Below, piece by piece: positions 18,246-28,177 of a DNA stretch of 64,000 nt. Origin of the DNA: an uncultured bacterium (GTDB lineage Bacteria > Bacteroidota > Bacteroidia > Bacteroidales > Bacteroidaceae); the NCBI GenBank assembly GCA_905215555.1, contig CAJMQU010000024.1, forward strand, positions 5,352 to 69,351. Reading direction: 5' to 3'. The position numbers and the translations under genes are program-made. The notes under the pieces are model-generated. The model had not been told where the DNA came from. It ran no database searches and worked only from the letters and a program-made list of their open reading frames with translations. Positions within the stretch are counted from its first letter, which is position 1. Each line of letters begins with the position of its first letter.

Positions 18246-21200
18246 ATGAAGAATTTCTATACAGTCTTTTGGACTGCCGTATGTCTTTTGATTTCATTAT
18301 CCGGATATGCGCAATCTGGATGGAAAAATAATTTCTCCGATCAGGGAGAAATACTGAAAACCGTGGGACGGGGTGAATGTAGCATTGCAGACGGGGTGTT
18401 CCGTTCAAAAGGTTCTTATGCTTGTTTCGGTAATCCTGAGTGGAAGAACTATACTATGTCCTTTAAAGCGCGTGTTCCCCAAGAAGCGGAACAAGTTCAA
18501 ATCTGGGCAGGATTTCGTGCCAATAATCGTTTTGATCGTTATGTAGTCGGTATAAAAGGAGGATTGCAAGATGATTTATACCTGATGCGCATGGGGTATA
18601 TGGGTACGGATGAATTTATGGGCGTTCGTCCGTTAGGATTTCATCCGGTACCGGGTCAATGGTATCAGTTAAAGGTAGAAGTCTGTGGTAGCCGTATTCG
18701 CGTTTTCTTGAATGATGAGAAGGAACCCCGGATGGATATCACAGATAAAAACAGCAACCTGGCACCTTCCGGTCCTGTGACTTTGGGAGGCGGTTGGATT
18801 GAAACAGAGTTTGATGACCTCGTTGTTACTCCGTTGGAAGAAGATGCATTGAAAAATGTGAAAGTTGCAGAATATCGTAAGGTGGCAACACCACAAGAGA
18901 AAGAAAGCAAGCGCCAGCTTGAAAGAACAAATTATGTGTCTGTGAAAGTGAATAGACTGGAGGAAGGACGCACGGATATTTCACTGGATGGTAATTGGCT
19001 CTTTATGCCCGGATATCAGCTGGACGATAAGGAGAAAGCGGTATCTACAGCTACGGATGATAAGGATTGGCATGTAATGTCTGTGCCTAATTTCTGGAAC
19101 CCGATTCGTATCTGGTTGCATGGAGAAACCATGCCCTCACCTACAGGACCTCAGCCAAAAGGTGTTTCGGATACCTATTACCAACAGGAAACCGATCGTT
19201 GCGAGGGTTATACATTTGATTATAGAAAAACGAACGCTGCCTGGTATCGTCAATGGATAGAGTTACCGGCTGGCGTTGAAGGCAAAAATATGACTCTGAC
19301 TTTTGATGCTGTTTCAAAGGTAGCTGAGATCTATATTAATGGAGAACTGGCAGGTTCGCATATCGGCATGTATGGTGAAATACAGGTTGATGGAAGTAAG
19401 TTACTGAAGCCCGGCAAAAATCTGGTAGTAGTGAAAGTGACCCGTAAGGCGGAGGGAAGTGCTTCTGAAAGCGGTAGCGCTGCTATTGATTTCTTCTATT
19501 CTTCTGTTCGCGAAAGTGAAAAAGAAGATGGGAAAGTAGCAGTGAAGAGTAATATTCTGAAAGATATAGCACATGGATTTTATGGTGATGAGCCTGCAGG
19601 TATCTGGCAGCCGGTAAAACTTACTATCACCAACCCGGTGAAGGTGGAAGATGTCTTTATTAAACCTACTCTGGAGGGAGCTACTTTTGACCTGACGGTA
19701 AAGAATCATAGCGGTAAGAAGAATCAGTTTGATCTTTATACTGACATTGTGGACAAAGAGACCGGTTCTGTGCTTTACAGTAGTCTTTCTTTGCAAAAAC
19801 TGGTGCTGAATGCTGATGAAGAAAAGATGTTCACTTACAGTGTGAGTGGACTTAAACCTCGTCTCTGGACACCTCATCATCCTAATCTATACGATTTCCG
19901 CTTTAGGCTGGTTACTGCCAAAGGTGTTGAATTAGACTGTCTGTCAGAGACTTCCGGCTTCCGTACTTTTGAAGTGAAGGAAGGCTTGTTCTTCCTGAAC
20001 GGTAATCGCTACTGGCTGCGTGGTGGCAATCACATTCCGTTTGCCCTTGCTCCGAACGACTTGAATCTGGCTAATACTTTCATGCAACTGATGAAAGCCG
20101 GTAACATAGATGTCACCCGTACTCACACCACTCCGTGGAATAAACTTTGGATGGGAGCTGCTGATAAAAATGGCATTGGTGTTAGCTTTGAAGGTACCTG
20201 GCCCTGGCTGATGATTCATTCCACCCCGCTGCCTGATGCAAAACTGATTGAAATGTGGAAGGAAGAATTCCTCACCTTACTGAAAAAGTATCGTAACCAT
20301 CCTTCACTGCTTTTCTGGACGGTGAATAATGAAATGAAGTTCTACGATAATGATAATGACCTGGAACGTGCTAAGGAGAAATACCGTGTGATTTCGGATG
20401 TGGTAAAAGAAATGCGTCGCGTTGATCCTACACGCCCCATTTGCTTCGACTCCAACTATCAGGCAAAGGGCAAAAAGGAAAAGTATGGTGCTGACTTTAT
20501 GAATAGCATAGATGATGGCGACATCGATGATATGCATGCTTATTATAACTGGTATGATTTCTCACTCTTCCGGTTCTTCAACGGAGAATTCCAGCAGAGG
20601 TTTAAGATGCCCGAACGTCCGCTTATCAGCCAGGAGATGTCAACCGGATACCCGAATAATGAAACCGGACATCCGACCCGTTCTTACCAGTTGATTCATC
20701 AGAATCCTCAATCCCTGATAGGCTATGAATGTTATGACTTCTCAGATCCTAAATCATTCCTTAATGTGCAGGCGTTCATAACCGGAGAATTGGCTGAAGC
20801 GCTCCGCCGTTCCAACGATCAGGCATCGGGTATTATGCATTTTGCCCTACTCACTTGGTTCCGTCAGGTTTATGATTATCAGAAGATTGAGCCATATCCT
20901 ACGTATTACGCCTTGAAGCGTGCTTTGCAACCTGTGTTGGTAAGTGCCGAGTTGTGGGGACGTAATCTTTATGGTGGAGATAAACTGCCGACACGTATTT
21001 ATGTAGTGAATGACCGCGAGGATGGTACAGCCCTGAAACCTACTTTATTGCGTTGGGAAGTACAGGATGAAACCGGAAAGAAACTGGTTTGGGGTAGTGA
21101 GGAACTCCCGGCTGTGAAGCATTATGGACGCTACTATATTGAACCGAGTATCCAATTACCGGTTAACTTGCCGGCCGACAAGGTGAAAGCTAAATTGGTA

Positions 21201-21935
21201 TTGAAGTTGACTGAGAATGGCTTACCGGTATCGGAAAATGAATATAATCTGCTGTTGGCCCGTAAAGGCTGGAACATAAACCAAGTAGCAGAAGGTAAAA
21301 AAGTGCTTCTTCTGGATAAAGAGGGTATGAAAGATAAATTTGATTTCCTTCATATAAACTATCAGGCGGTTTCTACTATAAAAGAAATGATGAACCCGAA
21401 ACAGAAAGCTGACCTTTGCATTATTTCCGGATTGACCACGTGTACGGACGAAGAAAGAGAAATGCTTCGCTCTTATCAGTCAAAGGGAGGAAAGTTGCTT
21501 TTGCTGAATAGTAAAGAAGTTGCGAAGACCATTTATCCTGAACATATCACGAGTTGGATTATCCCGACAGAGGGTGATATCGTGAATATGGAACGCAATG
21601 ATGCACCGGTGTTTGATGGTATTGATGTATTGGAACTGCGTTATTTCAATAATAATAAGAGAGAAATTCCTTTGGCTTGCAATGCTACCCTGAAAGTAAA
21701 CCGGAATGAAAACCTGATAGAATTGGCAGGGCAGATGAAGATTCATGCTTATATCGACGGTGGAAAGCCGGAAGATCGTATTCGTAAAATCGATTCGATG
21801 CGAGGTTTAACCTTATTGCAGATAAAGGATGGAAAGGGATTGGCTACAGTTTCTACCATGTGTACGGAGAAGGCTGATACCGACCCGATAGCTGGAAAGC
21901 TGTTAGTGAACATGATAAATGAATTATTGAAATAG
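18246..21935 (+). CDS. GH2-type glycoside hydrolase with N-terminal DUF1080/LamG-like domain
   Basis: From the ATG at 18246 the protein has 1229 residues with a signal peptide ending near AQSG. Residues about 25-200 are a concanavalin-like domain of the DUF1080/3-keto-disaccharide-hydrolase type (YTMSFKARVPQ, WIETEFDDLVV). The GH2 jelly roll, Ig-like domain and TIM barrel follow; WTVNNEM gives the acid/base Glu696 and ISQEMSTGYP the candidate nucleophile Glu797. About 300 C-terminal residues include a class-I-GATase-like segment (ISGLTTCTDEEREMLRSY). GH2 covers beta-galactosidase, beta-mannosidase, beta-glucuronidase and related activities; the specificity is not clear. It starts a new transcription unit that probably continues through GH3. 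Confidence 0.85.
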   Translation: MKNFYTVFWTAVCLLISLSGYAQSGWKNNFSDQGEILKTVGRGECSIADGVFRSKGSYACFGNPEWKNYTMSFKARVPQEAEQVQIWAGFRANNRFDRYVVGIKGGLQDDLYLMRMGYMGTDEFMGVRPLGFHPVPGQWYQLKVEVCGSRIRVFLNDEKEPRMDITDKNSNLAPSGPVTLGGGWIETEFDDLVVTPLEEDALKNVKVAEYRKVATPQEKESKRQLERTNYVSVKVNRLEEGRTDISLDGNWLFMPGYQLDDKEKAVSTATDDKDWHVMSVPNFWNPIRIWLHGETMPSPTGPQPKGVSDTYYQQETDRCEGYTFDYRKTNAAWYRQWIELPAGVEGKNMTLTFDAVSKVAEIYINGELAGSHIGMYGEIQVDGSKLLKPGKNLVVVKVTRKAEGSASESGSAAIDFFYSSVRESEKEDGKVAVKSNILKDIAHGFYGDEPAGIWQPVKLTITNPVKVEDVFIKPTLEGATFDLTVKNHSGKKNQFDLYTDIVDKETGSVLYSSLSLQKLVLNADEEKMFTYSVSGLKPRLWTPHHPNLYDFRFRLVTAKGVELDCLSETSGFRTFEVKEGLFFLNGNRYWLRGGNHIPFALAPNDLNLANTFMQLMKAGNIDVTRTHTTPWNKLWMGAADKNGIGVSFEGTWPWLMIHSTPLPDAKLIEMWKEEFLTLLKKYRNHPSLLFWTVNNEMKFYDNDNDLERAKEKYRVISDVVKEMRRVDPTRPICFDSNYQAKGKKEKYGADFMNSIDDGDIDDMHAYYNWYDFSLFRFFNGEFQQRFKMPERPLISQEMSTGYPNNETGHPTRSYQLIHQNPQSLIGYECYDFSDPKSFLNVQAFITGELAEALRRSNDQASGIMHFALLTWFRQVYDYQKIEPYPTYYALKRALQPVLVSAELWGRNLYGGDKLPTRIYVVNDREDGTALKPTLLRWEVQDETGKKLVWGSEELPAVKHYGRYYIEPSIQLPVNLPADKVKAKLVLKLTENGLPVSENEYNLLLARKGWNINQVAEGKKVLLLDKEGMKDKFDFLHINYQAVSTIKEMMNPKQKADLCIISGLTTCTDEEREMLRSYQSKGGKLLLLNSKEVAKTIYPEHITSWIIPTEGDIVNMERNDAPVFDGIDVLELRYFNNNKREIPLACNATLKVNRNENLIELAGQMKIHAYIDGGKPEDRIRKIDSMRGLTLLQIKDGKGLATVSTMCTEKADTDPIAGKLLVNMINELLK

Positions 21936-21989
21936 CAAGCAACGAATAGTTTGATACGGTTCTGATTTTACTGATACAATCAAAATACT

Positions 21990-24587
21990 ATGGTCAAGAA
22001 AATTCTGATATCCTTTTGTTTGAGTGCTGTAGCCCTGGGGGCTACAGCACAAAATGAACCCTACAAAAACCCGGATTTGACACCTTCCGAACGGGCGTGG
22101 GACTTGTTGAAACGTATGACTCTGGAAGAGAAAATCAGCCAGATGAAAAATGGTTCGCCAGCCATTGAACGCCTCGGAATACCGGCATATAACTGGTGGA
22201 ATGAAGCATTACACGGAGTGGCGCGCGCTGGAAAAGCAACTGTTTTTCCTCAGGCGATAGGGCTTGCTGCCACTTTTGATAATCAGGCTGTTCATGAAAC
22301 CTTCAGCATCGTATCGGATGAAGCCCGTGCCAAATACCATGATTTTCAACGTAAGGGTGAGCGGGATGGTTACAAGGGATTGACGTTTTGGACTCCGAAT
22401 ATCAATATATACCGTGATCCGCGTTGGGGGCGAGGCATGGAAACTTATGGAGAAGACCCGTATCTGACATCTCTGATGGGATTGGCCGTAGTGAAAGGTT
22501 TGCAGGGTGATGGCACCGGAAAATATGATAAGACACATGCTTGTGCCAAGCACTATGCCGTGCACAGTGGCCCAGAATGGAACAGGCATAGTTTTGATGC
22601 CAAGAATATTTCCCAGCGCGATTTATGGGAAACCTACTTGCCTGCTTTTAAAACTCTGGTGACGGAAGGAAAAGTAAAAGAGGTGATGTGTGCCTATAAC
22701 CGCTATGAAGGAGAACCGTGTTGCTCTAACAAGCAATTGTTGATTCGTATTCTGCGCGAGGACTGGGGATATGATGATATTGTGGTTTCAGATTGTGGAG
22801 CTATCGGAGATTTCTACTATCCTAATCATCATGAAACCCACCCTACGGCTGCTGCAGCTTCGGCTGACGCTGTTGTTTCAGGGACAGATCTGGAATGTGG
22901 CGGCAGTTATTCTTCTTTAAATGAAGCGGTACGGAAAGGACTGATATCAGAAGACAAAATCAATGAATCGGTTTTCCGTTTATTGCGCGCTCGTTTCCAG
23001 TTGGGCATGTTTGATGATAATACACTTGTTTCGTGGTCTGAAATACCATATTCGGTTGTAGAGTCAGAAGAACATGTAGCCAAAGCTTTGGAGATGGCAC
23101 GTAAGAGTATGGTATTGCTGACTAACAAGAATAATATCTTGCCGTTGAGTAAATCTGTTCGTAAAGTTGCCGTACTGGGTCCTAATGCCAATGATTCCGT
23201 GATGCTTTGGGCAAACTATAACGGTTTCCCTACTAAGTCTGTCACCATTCTTGAAGGTATTAGAAGTAAACTTCCCGAAGGAACTGTATACTATGAGAAA
23301 GGTTGTGATTTTGTAAATACACAGACTGTTTTTAGCTACTTTGATTGTTGCTCGTATGATGGGAAGAAAGGCTTTAAGGCAACCTTCTGGAATAATAAAG
23401 AACTGGAAGGTGAAGCGGTGGCTGTCGGCCATTTTAGTGAGCCGCTGAACTTTGGTAATGGGGGTAACACCGTATTTATGCCGGGAGTAAATCTGCATGA
23501 TTTCTCGGCACGCTTTGAGTCGGTATATACCCCGAAGGAATCCGGCGAAGTTTCTTTCATTATTTCTGCCGATGATGGTTCCCGACTGTTCATTGATGGG
23601 GAAGAGGTTTACTCTGAATGGCATGATGGAGCTACAAGAGAGAAAATGTATAATCTGAATGCAGTGAAGGGTAAAGCCTATAAGGTTGTATTAGAGTATT
23701 TTCAGGCTGGCGGAGAAGCTTCATTGAAATTTGATATAGGTATTAAGAAAGAAATAAATTATAAGGAAGTGGCCGATAAAGCGGCTGAAGCTGACGTGAT
23801 TATCTTTGTTGGCGGACTTTCTTCTTCACTGGAAGGTGAGGAAATGCCGGTGGATCTTCCCGGATTCAGAAAAGGTGACCGCACCAATATCGATCTGCCT
23901 CAGGTGCAGGAAGAGATGCTGAAAGCTTTGAAAAAAACAGGTAAACCGGTTGTTTTTGTCTTATGTTCCGGCAGTACGCTGGCATTACCTTGGGAAGCAG
24001 AAAACCTGGATGCGATTATTGAAGCATGGTATCCTGGTCAGCAGGGAGGAACAGCCGTTGCTGATGTCCTGTTTGGTGATTATAATCCTGCCGGACGCTT
24101 GCCGCTTACTTTCTATGCATCGAGCAGTGATCTACCCGATTTTGAGGACTATGATATGAGCAACCGTACATACCGCTATTTCAAGGGAAAACCTCTGTTT
24201 CCTTTTGGACATGGATTGAGCTATACCACTTTTGACTATGGTAAGGCTAAGGCGGATAAGAAAATACTTCGGGCAGGTGAGGGGTTGACTTTAACCATAC
24301 CATTGAAGAACATCGGTAAACTGTCAGGAGATGAAGTTGTGCAAGTCTATCTGCGTAATCCCGGTGATAAGGATGGGCCGATTAAAACATTGAGAGCTTT
24401 CCGCAGGATTTCTCTGGAAGCTGGTCAGGCGGAAGATGTTCTGTTTGAATTGCCCGTCTCAACATTTGAATGGTTTAATCCGGCTACAAACTGCATGGAG
24501 GTTCTTCCCGGTAAGTATGAACTGCTCTATGGCGGAACTTCGGATGAGAAAGCGCTACAGAGACTGACAGTTACGTTGAAGAAATGA
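21990..24587 (+). CDS. GH3 beta-glycosidase with PA14 insert (beta-xylosidase/glucosidase type)
   Basis: The 865-residue protein has a signal peptide (1-21), the GH3 N-terminal barrel with YNWWNEALHGVARAG and the nucleophile motif VVSDCGAI (Asp268), the C-terminal alpha/beta domain, a PA14 domain inserted at about 455-590 (FIISADDGSRLFIDGEEV) and a fibronectin-III-like C-terminus (about 755-860). The N-terminal signature is that of the Xyl3A-like beta-xylosidase/arabinofuranosidase branch, although PA14-carrying members also include beta-glucosidases. It removes terminal beta-linked residues, probably in the periplasm. It follows the GH2 gene after 54 bases and is followed by an array of palindromes. 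Confidence 0.93.
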   Translation: MVKKILISFCLSAVALGATAQNEPYKNPDLTPSERAWDLLKRMTLEEKISQMKNGSPAIERLGIPAYNWWNEALHGVARAGKATVFPQAIGLAATFDNQAVHETFSIVSDEARAKYHDFQRKGERDGYKGLTFWTPNINIYRDPRWGRGMETYGEDPYLTSLMGLAVVKGLQGDGTGKYDKTHACAKHYAVHSGPEWNRHSFDAKNISQRDLWETYLPAFKTLVTEGKVKEVMCAYNRYEGEPCCSNKQLLIRILREDWGYDDIVVSDCGAIGDFYYPNHHETHPTAAAASADAVVSGTDLECGGSYSSLNEAVRKGLISEDKINESVFRLLRARFQLGMFDDNTLVSWSEIPYSVVESEEHVAKALEMARKSMVLLTNKNNILPLSKSVRKVAVLGPNANDSVMLWANYNGFPTKSVTILEGIRSKLPEGTVYYEKGCDFVNTQTVFSYFDCCSYDGKKGFKATFWNNKELEGEAVAVGHFSEPLNFGNGGNTVFMPGVNLHDFSARFESVYTPKESGEVSFIISADDGSRLFIDGEEVYSEWHDGATREKMYNLNAVKGKAYKVVLEYFQAGGEASLKFDIGIKKEINYKEVADKAAEADVIIFVGGLSSSLEGEEMPVDLPGFRKGDRTNIDLPQVQEEMLKALKKTGKPVVFVLCSGSTLALPWEAENLDAIIEAWYPGQQGGTAVADVLFGDYNPAGRLPLTFYASSSDLPDFEDYDMSNRTYRYFKGKPLFPFGHGLSYTTFDYGKAKADKKILRAGEGLTLTIPLKNIGKLSGDEVVQVYLRNPGDKDGPIKTLRAFRRISLEAGQAEDVLFELPVSTFEWFNPATNCMEVLPGKYELLYGGTSDEKALQRLTVTLKK

Positions 24588-24632
24588 AACTCTGCATTTT
24601 GCAATGATATTTAAACGCTATTTGAACAATCC

Positions 24633-24720
24633 TTAACTACCTGTAGGTAATCTACTGACTACTACGTAGTAGTTGGCAAACTACCTATAGGTAATCGGGT
24701 AACTACTTATAGGTAGTTTT
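24633..24720. repeat. Array 1: four palindromic units, 22-bp period
   Basis: Four dyads are centred at 24643.5, 24665.5, 24687.5 and 24709.5, exactly 22 bases apart. All units share ACTAC at the same offset; the second (ACTACTACGTAGTAGT, 16 bp) and third (TACCTATAGGTA, 12 bp) are perfect palindromes, the first and fourth have one central or wobble mismatch. The array fills most of the gap between the GH3 gene and the next GH2 gene. Confidence 0.9.
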
Positions 24721-24772
24721 ATCACTTATCCCGCACGATTCGTAATAGATTGAACCTTTAACACTGATATTT

Positions 24773-27700
24773 ATGAAGAAGTATTTTCTTTTTATGTTCT
24801 TTTTCCTTTTTGTCCTTTCTGTTAATGCCGGAGAAGGAAGATATACCCTCCCGTTGACAGGAGGAGGCTGGTCGCTATGGCTCGATAAAGAAGCGAGCTG
24901 GCAGAACGATCGCCTTTACCTTCCGCACGAGATAACTGACTTGTCTTTGCTGCCTGTGAATCGTCCCACAGGTGGCTGGCAGGTTTTGAGTAATAATCCT
25001 GATGCAGTTTCTGTCGAAGTACCGGGTACGGTGGAAGAATATCTCACCGTTTCTGATAATCCCCGTCCGGAAGATTTCCGGGGAGTCAGTTGGTGGTATC
25101 GTAAGATTAAGATTCCTGCTGACCAGAAGAATAAACGCTTTATAATTTACTTTGAATCAGTCAGGATGCGTGCAGAAGTTTATCTTGACGGTAAACTCAT
25201 GGCTTACGACCTGATTGGTGAAACTCCTTTTCAGGTAGACATAACCGATGAGGCCAAGCCGGGGACAGAGCAATTACTGGCAGTACGTGTCACCAATCCC
25301 GGAGGTAATTTCCACTGGCAGGACTTCGATATACTGAAATGGGGAGAGTATAATATTCCTCCTGCAAGAAGTTTCAGTGGAATTATCGGTAGGGTCAGGT
25401 TAGAGAGTGTGAACCCTGTGTTCATTTCTGATATTTATATGCAGAATACTCCTGAGTTGACAAAAGTGAATGCTGTTGTTTCTTTCACTAACGAAACGCC
25501 TGCTGATGTGAAGCAGGATATTGAACTTACAGTGAGCGAAAAAGCTAATCCTGATAAAGTTGTGTTCCGGCAAATACTGAAAAAAGTTTCTTTCCCTTCG
25601 GGAAATCATGAGGTGACAATACCTGTAAATGTTCCTGGTGCCAAACTATGGGACCTTTCTACTCCGGAGTTGTATACCTGCAATATTCAGATAAAGAAGG
25701 GCAAAAAGATACTCGATCAGGACCGGAAGGTTTTCGGTTTCCGCTGGTTTACCGTAGATGGCGTGGGGAAGGATGCAGTACTGCGTCTGAATGGTCGCCG
25801 CGTGATGCTGAGAAGCGCAATCAGTTGGGGATACTTCCCGGTTACGGGATTGATAGCAATGAGTGCGATGGCTGAAAAGCAGATTCTTACGGCTAAAAAG
25901 TTAGGCTTGAACATGCTGAATTTTCATCGCTGCATAGGTAGTCCGGTGGTTCTTGAAAAAGCGGATGAGTTGGGATTACTCTATTATGAAGAACCGGGCT
26001 CATTCCATTCGGCCAACCATGATCCGTTTATCCGTACAATTGTGAATGAGAAACTGAAACGTATGGTTCGCCGTGACCGTAGTCACCCGAGCCTCGTAAT
26101 CTTTAATCTGATTAATGAATTTGGCGGTCGGTTGTCACAGGATAAGGAACTTGTTGCTAAGCGTATGAATGATATGCGTGAAGCACATGCTGTAGACCCC
26201 GGCAGGATTATGACGTTTACGTCCGGTTGGGCAGGCAGTGAAGACAAAGAAGAGGATTCCAAAGCACACATGTTGCCGTTTGACACGACGTTATACCGGA
26301 AGGGATGGCACGATAACCATCGTGCCGGAGGACCGGAGACTTGGGTGGAAAATTACTATAAAGGACCAAAGGATAATATCATGTATACCGGCAACCGCAC
26401 GGAAGTCTTTTTGCGAGGTGAAGAAGGAGCAATATCTACTCCTCCCCGTATTCAGTTGATAAATGATGAAGTAGAACGTACCGGTAAAACCGGCTGGGAT
26501 GGTCTTTTCTGGAAAAGCCAGTATAAGGCTTTCACTGATTACTTTCAGAAGAAAGGGCTTGCCTCTCACTTCGGCACTCTTGATGCTCTGACACGTTCTA
26601 TGGCTAATGTGTCATTCGAACATCAGGGCAGGCGTATTGAGGGCATGAGAATGCAGAATCTGGGTGATGCCTACATGGTGAATGGCTGGGAAGCGATGCC
26701 TTATGACAATCATTCCGGCATTGTAGACATCTACCGCAATCCCAAAGGGGATGCTTCTATATTGGCGTACTATAACCAACCGCTGTATGTAGCTGTTGCT
26801 TCGCGCAATCAGGTTGTAAAACTGCCGGGCAGTGCAATCGTAGATTTCTATATCGTGAATGAGAAGAATCTGAAAGGCGATCACACTCTGGAGATAAAAG
26901 TGATTGCTCCCGATGGAAAAGTGGTTTATACCCGGAATGAAACAGTCAGCATTGAAGGTGGTGAAACGTTTGGGCAGCTTTTGCTGGAGAATGTGGAGGT
27001 TCCCATAAATGGTAAAGAAGGAACTTATCGCATACTGGCTGATATAAAAGCTGATAATCAGCAGATATGCGCCCAGGGGTACGATGAAGTAGTGGCTGTA
27101 GGCTGGCAGGCAAATGACCTGGCTGGCAATGGAGCTTATTATGGAAGTGAGAATGATAAAGTGGCCGCTTTCTATAAGGAGGCTACCGGAAAAGAACTTC
27201 CGGCCTTTACTTCCGAAACCGGTAAATTGGACTGGCTTGTTGTGAACCGTTCATCGTTAGATGAACCTGTTGTCATACCTTCAGACTTTTTCAAGGATAA
27301 GAATGGAAAGTCCACATTGAAGGCCACCTGGTATAGTGAGCCTGATATGAATATTGTAGCTTCTATTAAGCCGGATGCGGAGCTTAACCGGACTTTTATA
27401 GACGGTGCGCAGCCTGATGAATCTGTTCCTGCCAACCAGCCTTTCTCGGTAATATGGGAAGGTGAGATATATCCGCCTGAGTCCGGACAGTATTTGCTGG
27501 GTGTTGAAACCAATCGTGGCGTGCGTATGTACGTTGACGACAGGCAGCTGATTGATGAGTATTATAATGCTTCCCCTATGAAGCAGGACAGACCCGTGGT
27601 TATGGAGGCCGGAAAGCCGGTAAGGGTGAGGGTGGTATATCGCCAGACTCATCAGTCCGGTCGGATACAATTGAAATGGTCCCGGCCGAGTGCAGCCGCC

Positions 27701-28177
27701 ATTGCTCCGCAAAAGTTATTCGAGCGGGTGAAGAATGAGGGTACCACTTTGATTTTGCTTGGCTCTACCGAAACCTGGATGAAGGCTGTGGCAGAATATA
27801 CGAATACTGTATATAACGGTTATTATAACGTCGGAAAGAACTGGATTGGCGGAATTCATTTTGTGAAAGAGCATCCTTTGTTTGCAGGGCTTCCGGTGAA
27901 CGTTGCCTTGAACTGGCCTTACCAGTCGGTAGTGAAGAATGGTGACCAGAGGTTTGGCTTCCGTATGCAAGGAGAAGAATTGGTGGTTGGTTCCTATCGG
28001 AGCACTCCGTTTGAGTTAGGCACAGCCGTAGGAATCATTCCTTGTGGAAAGGGAAAGATTATTTTCTCTTCACTGGATATTGCAGACAACCTGGATGACT
28101 CGTCGGGACCTGCAGAAGTGGCTAAGAAAATATTGTGTAACTATATCAAATACTCTTTTCATGAAAACATCTTCTAA
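24773..28177 (+). CDS. GH2-type glycoside hydrolase with PA14 and GATase-like C-terminus
   Basis: The 1134-residue secreted protein (signal peptide 1-19) has the GH2 sugar-binding jelly roll (about 60-215), an Ig-like domain (about 220-330) and a TIM barrel with FNLINEFGG (acid/base Glu449) and LRGEEGA (candidate nucleophile Glu550 or Glu551). A PA14-like domain lies at about 880-985 (ETNRGVRMYVDDRQLIDEYY) and a beta-galactosidase-type GATase-like segment at the end. The spacing from Glu449 to the candidate nucleophile (about 100 residues) fits GH2. Its last 17 bases overlap the start of the beta-helix gene, so the two are translationally close. Substrate is not determined. Confidence 0.82.
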   Translation: MKKYFLFMFFFLFVLSVNAGEGRYTLPLTGGGWSLWLDKEASWQNDRLYLPHEITDLSLLPVNRPTGGWQVLSNNPDAVSVEVPGTVEEYLTVSDNPRPEDFRGVSWWYRKIKIPADQKNKRFIIYFESVRMRAEVYLDGKLMAYDLIGETPFQVDITDEAKPGTEQLLAVRVTNPGGNFHWQDFDILKWGEYNIPPARSFSGIIGRVRLESVNPVFISDIYMQNTPELTKVNAVVSFTNETPADVKQDIELTVSEKANPDKVVFRQILKKVSFPSGNHEVTIPVNVPGAKLWDLSTPELYTCNIQIKKGKKILDQDRKVFGFRWFTVDGVGKDAVLRLNGRRVMLRSAISWGYFPVTGLIAMSAMAEKQILTAKKLGLNMLNFHRCIGSPVVLEKADELGLLYYEEPGSFHSANHDPFIRTIVNEKLKRMVRRDRSHPSLVIFNLINEFGGRLSQDKELVAKRMNDMREAHAVDPGRIMTFTSGWAGSEDKEEDSKAHMLPFDTTLYRKGWHDNHRAGGPETWVENYYKGPKDNIMYTGNRTEVFLRGEEGAISTPPRIQLINDEVERTGKTGWDGLFWKSQYKAFTDYFQKKGLASHFGTLDALTRSMANVSFEHQGRRIEGMRMQNLGDAYMVNGWEAMPYDNHSGIVDIYRNPKGDASILAYYNQPLYVAVASRNQVVKLPGSAIVDFYIVNEKNLKGDHTLEIKVIAPDGKVVYTRNETVSIEGGETFGQLLLENVEVPINGKEGTYRILADIKADNQQICAQGYDEVVAVGWQANDLAGNGAYYGSENDKVAAFYKEATGKELPAFTSETGKLDWLVVNRSSLDEPVVIPSDFFKDKNGKSTLKATWYSEPDMNIVASIKPDAELNRTFIDGAQPDESVPANQPFSVIWEGEIYPPESGQYLLGVETNRGVRMYVDDRQLIDEYYNASPMKQDRPVVMEAGKPVRVRVVYRQTHQSGRIQLKWSRPSAAAIAPQKLFERVKNEGTTLILLGSTETWMKAVAEYTNTVYNGYYNVGKNWIGGIHFVKEHPLFAGLPVNVALNWPYQSVVKNGDQRFGFRMQGEELVVGSYRSTPFELGTAVGIIPCGKGKIIFSSLDIADNLDDSSGPAEVAKKILCNYIKYSFHENIF

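Noticed and set aside
28044..28160. Upstream start of the tandem beta-helix protein
   Set aside because: It would add 39 residues before a clear signal peptide and overlap the GH2 gene by 134 bases.
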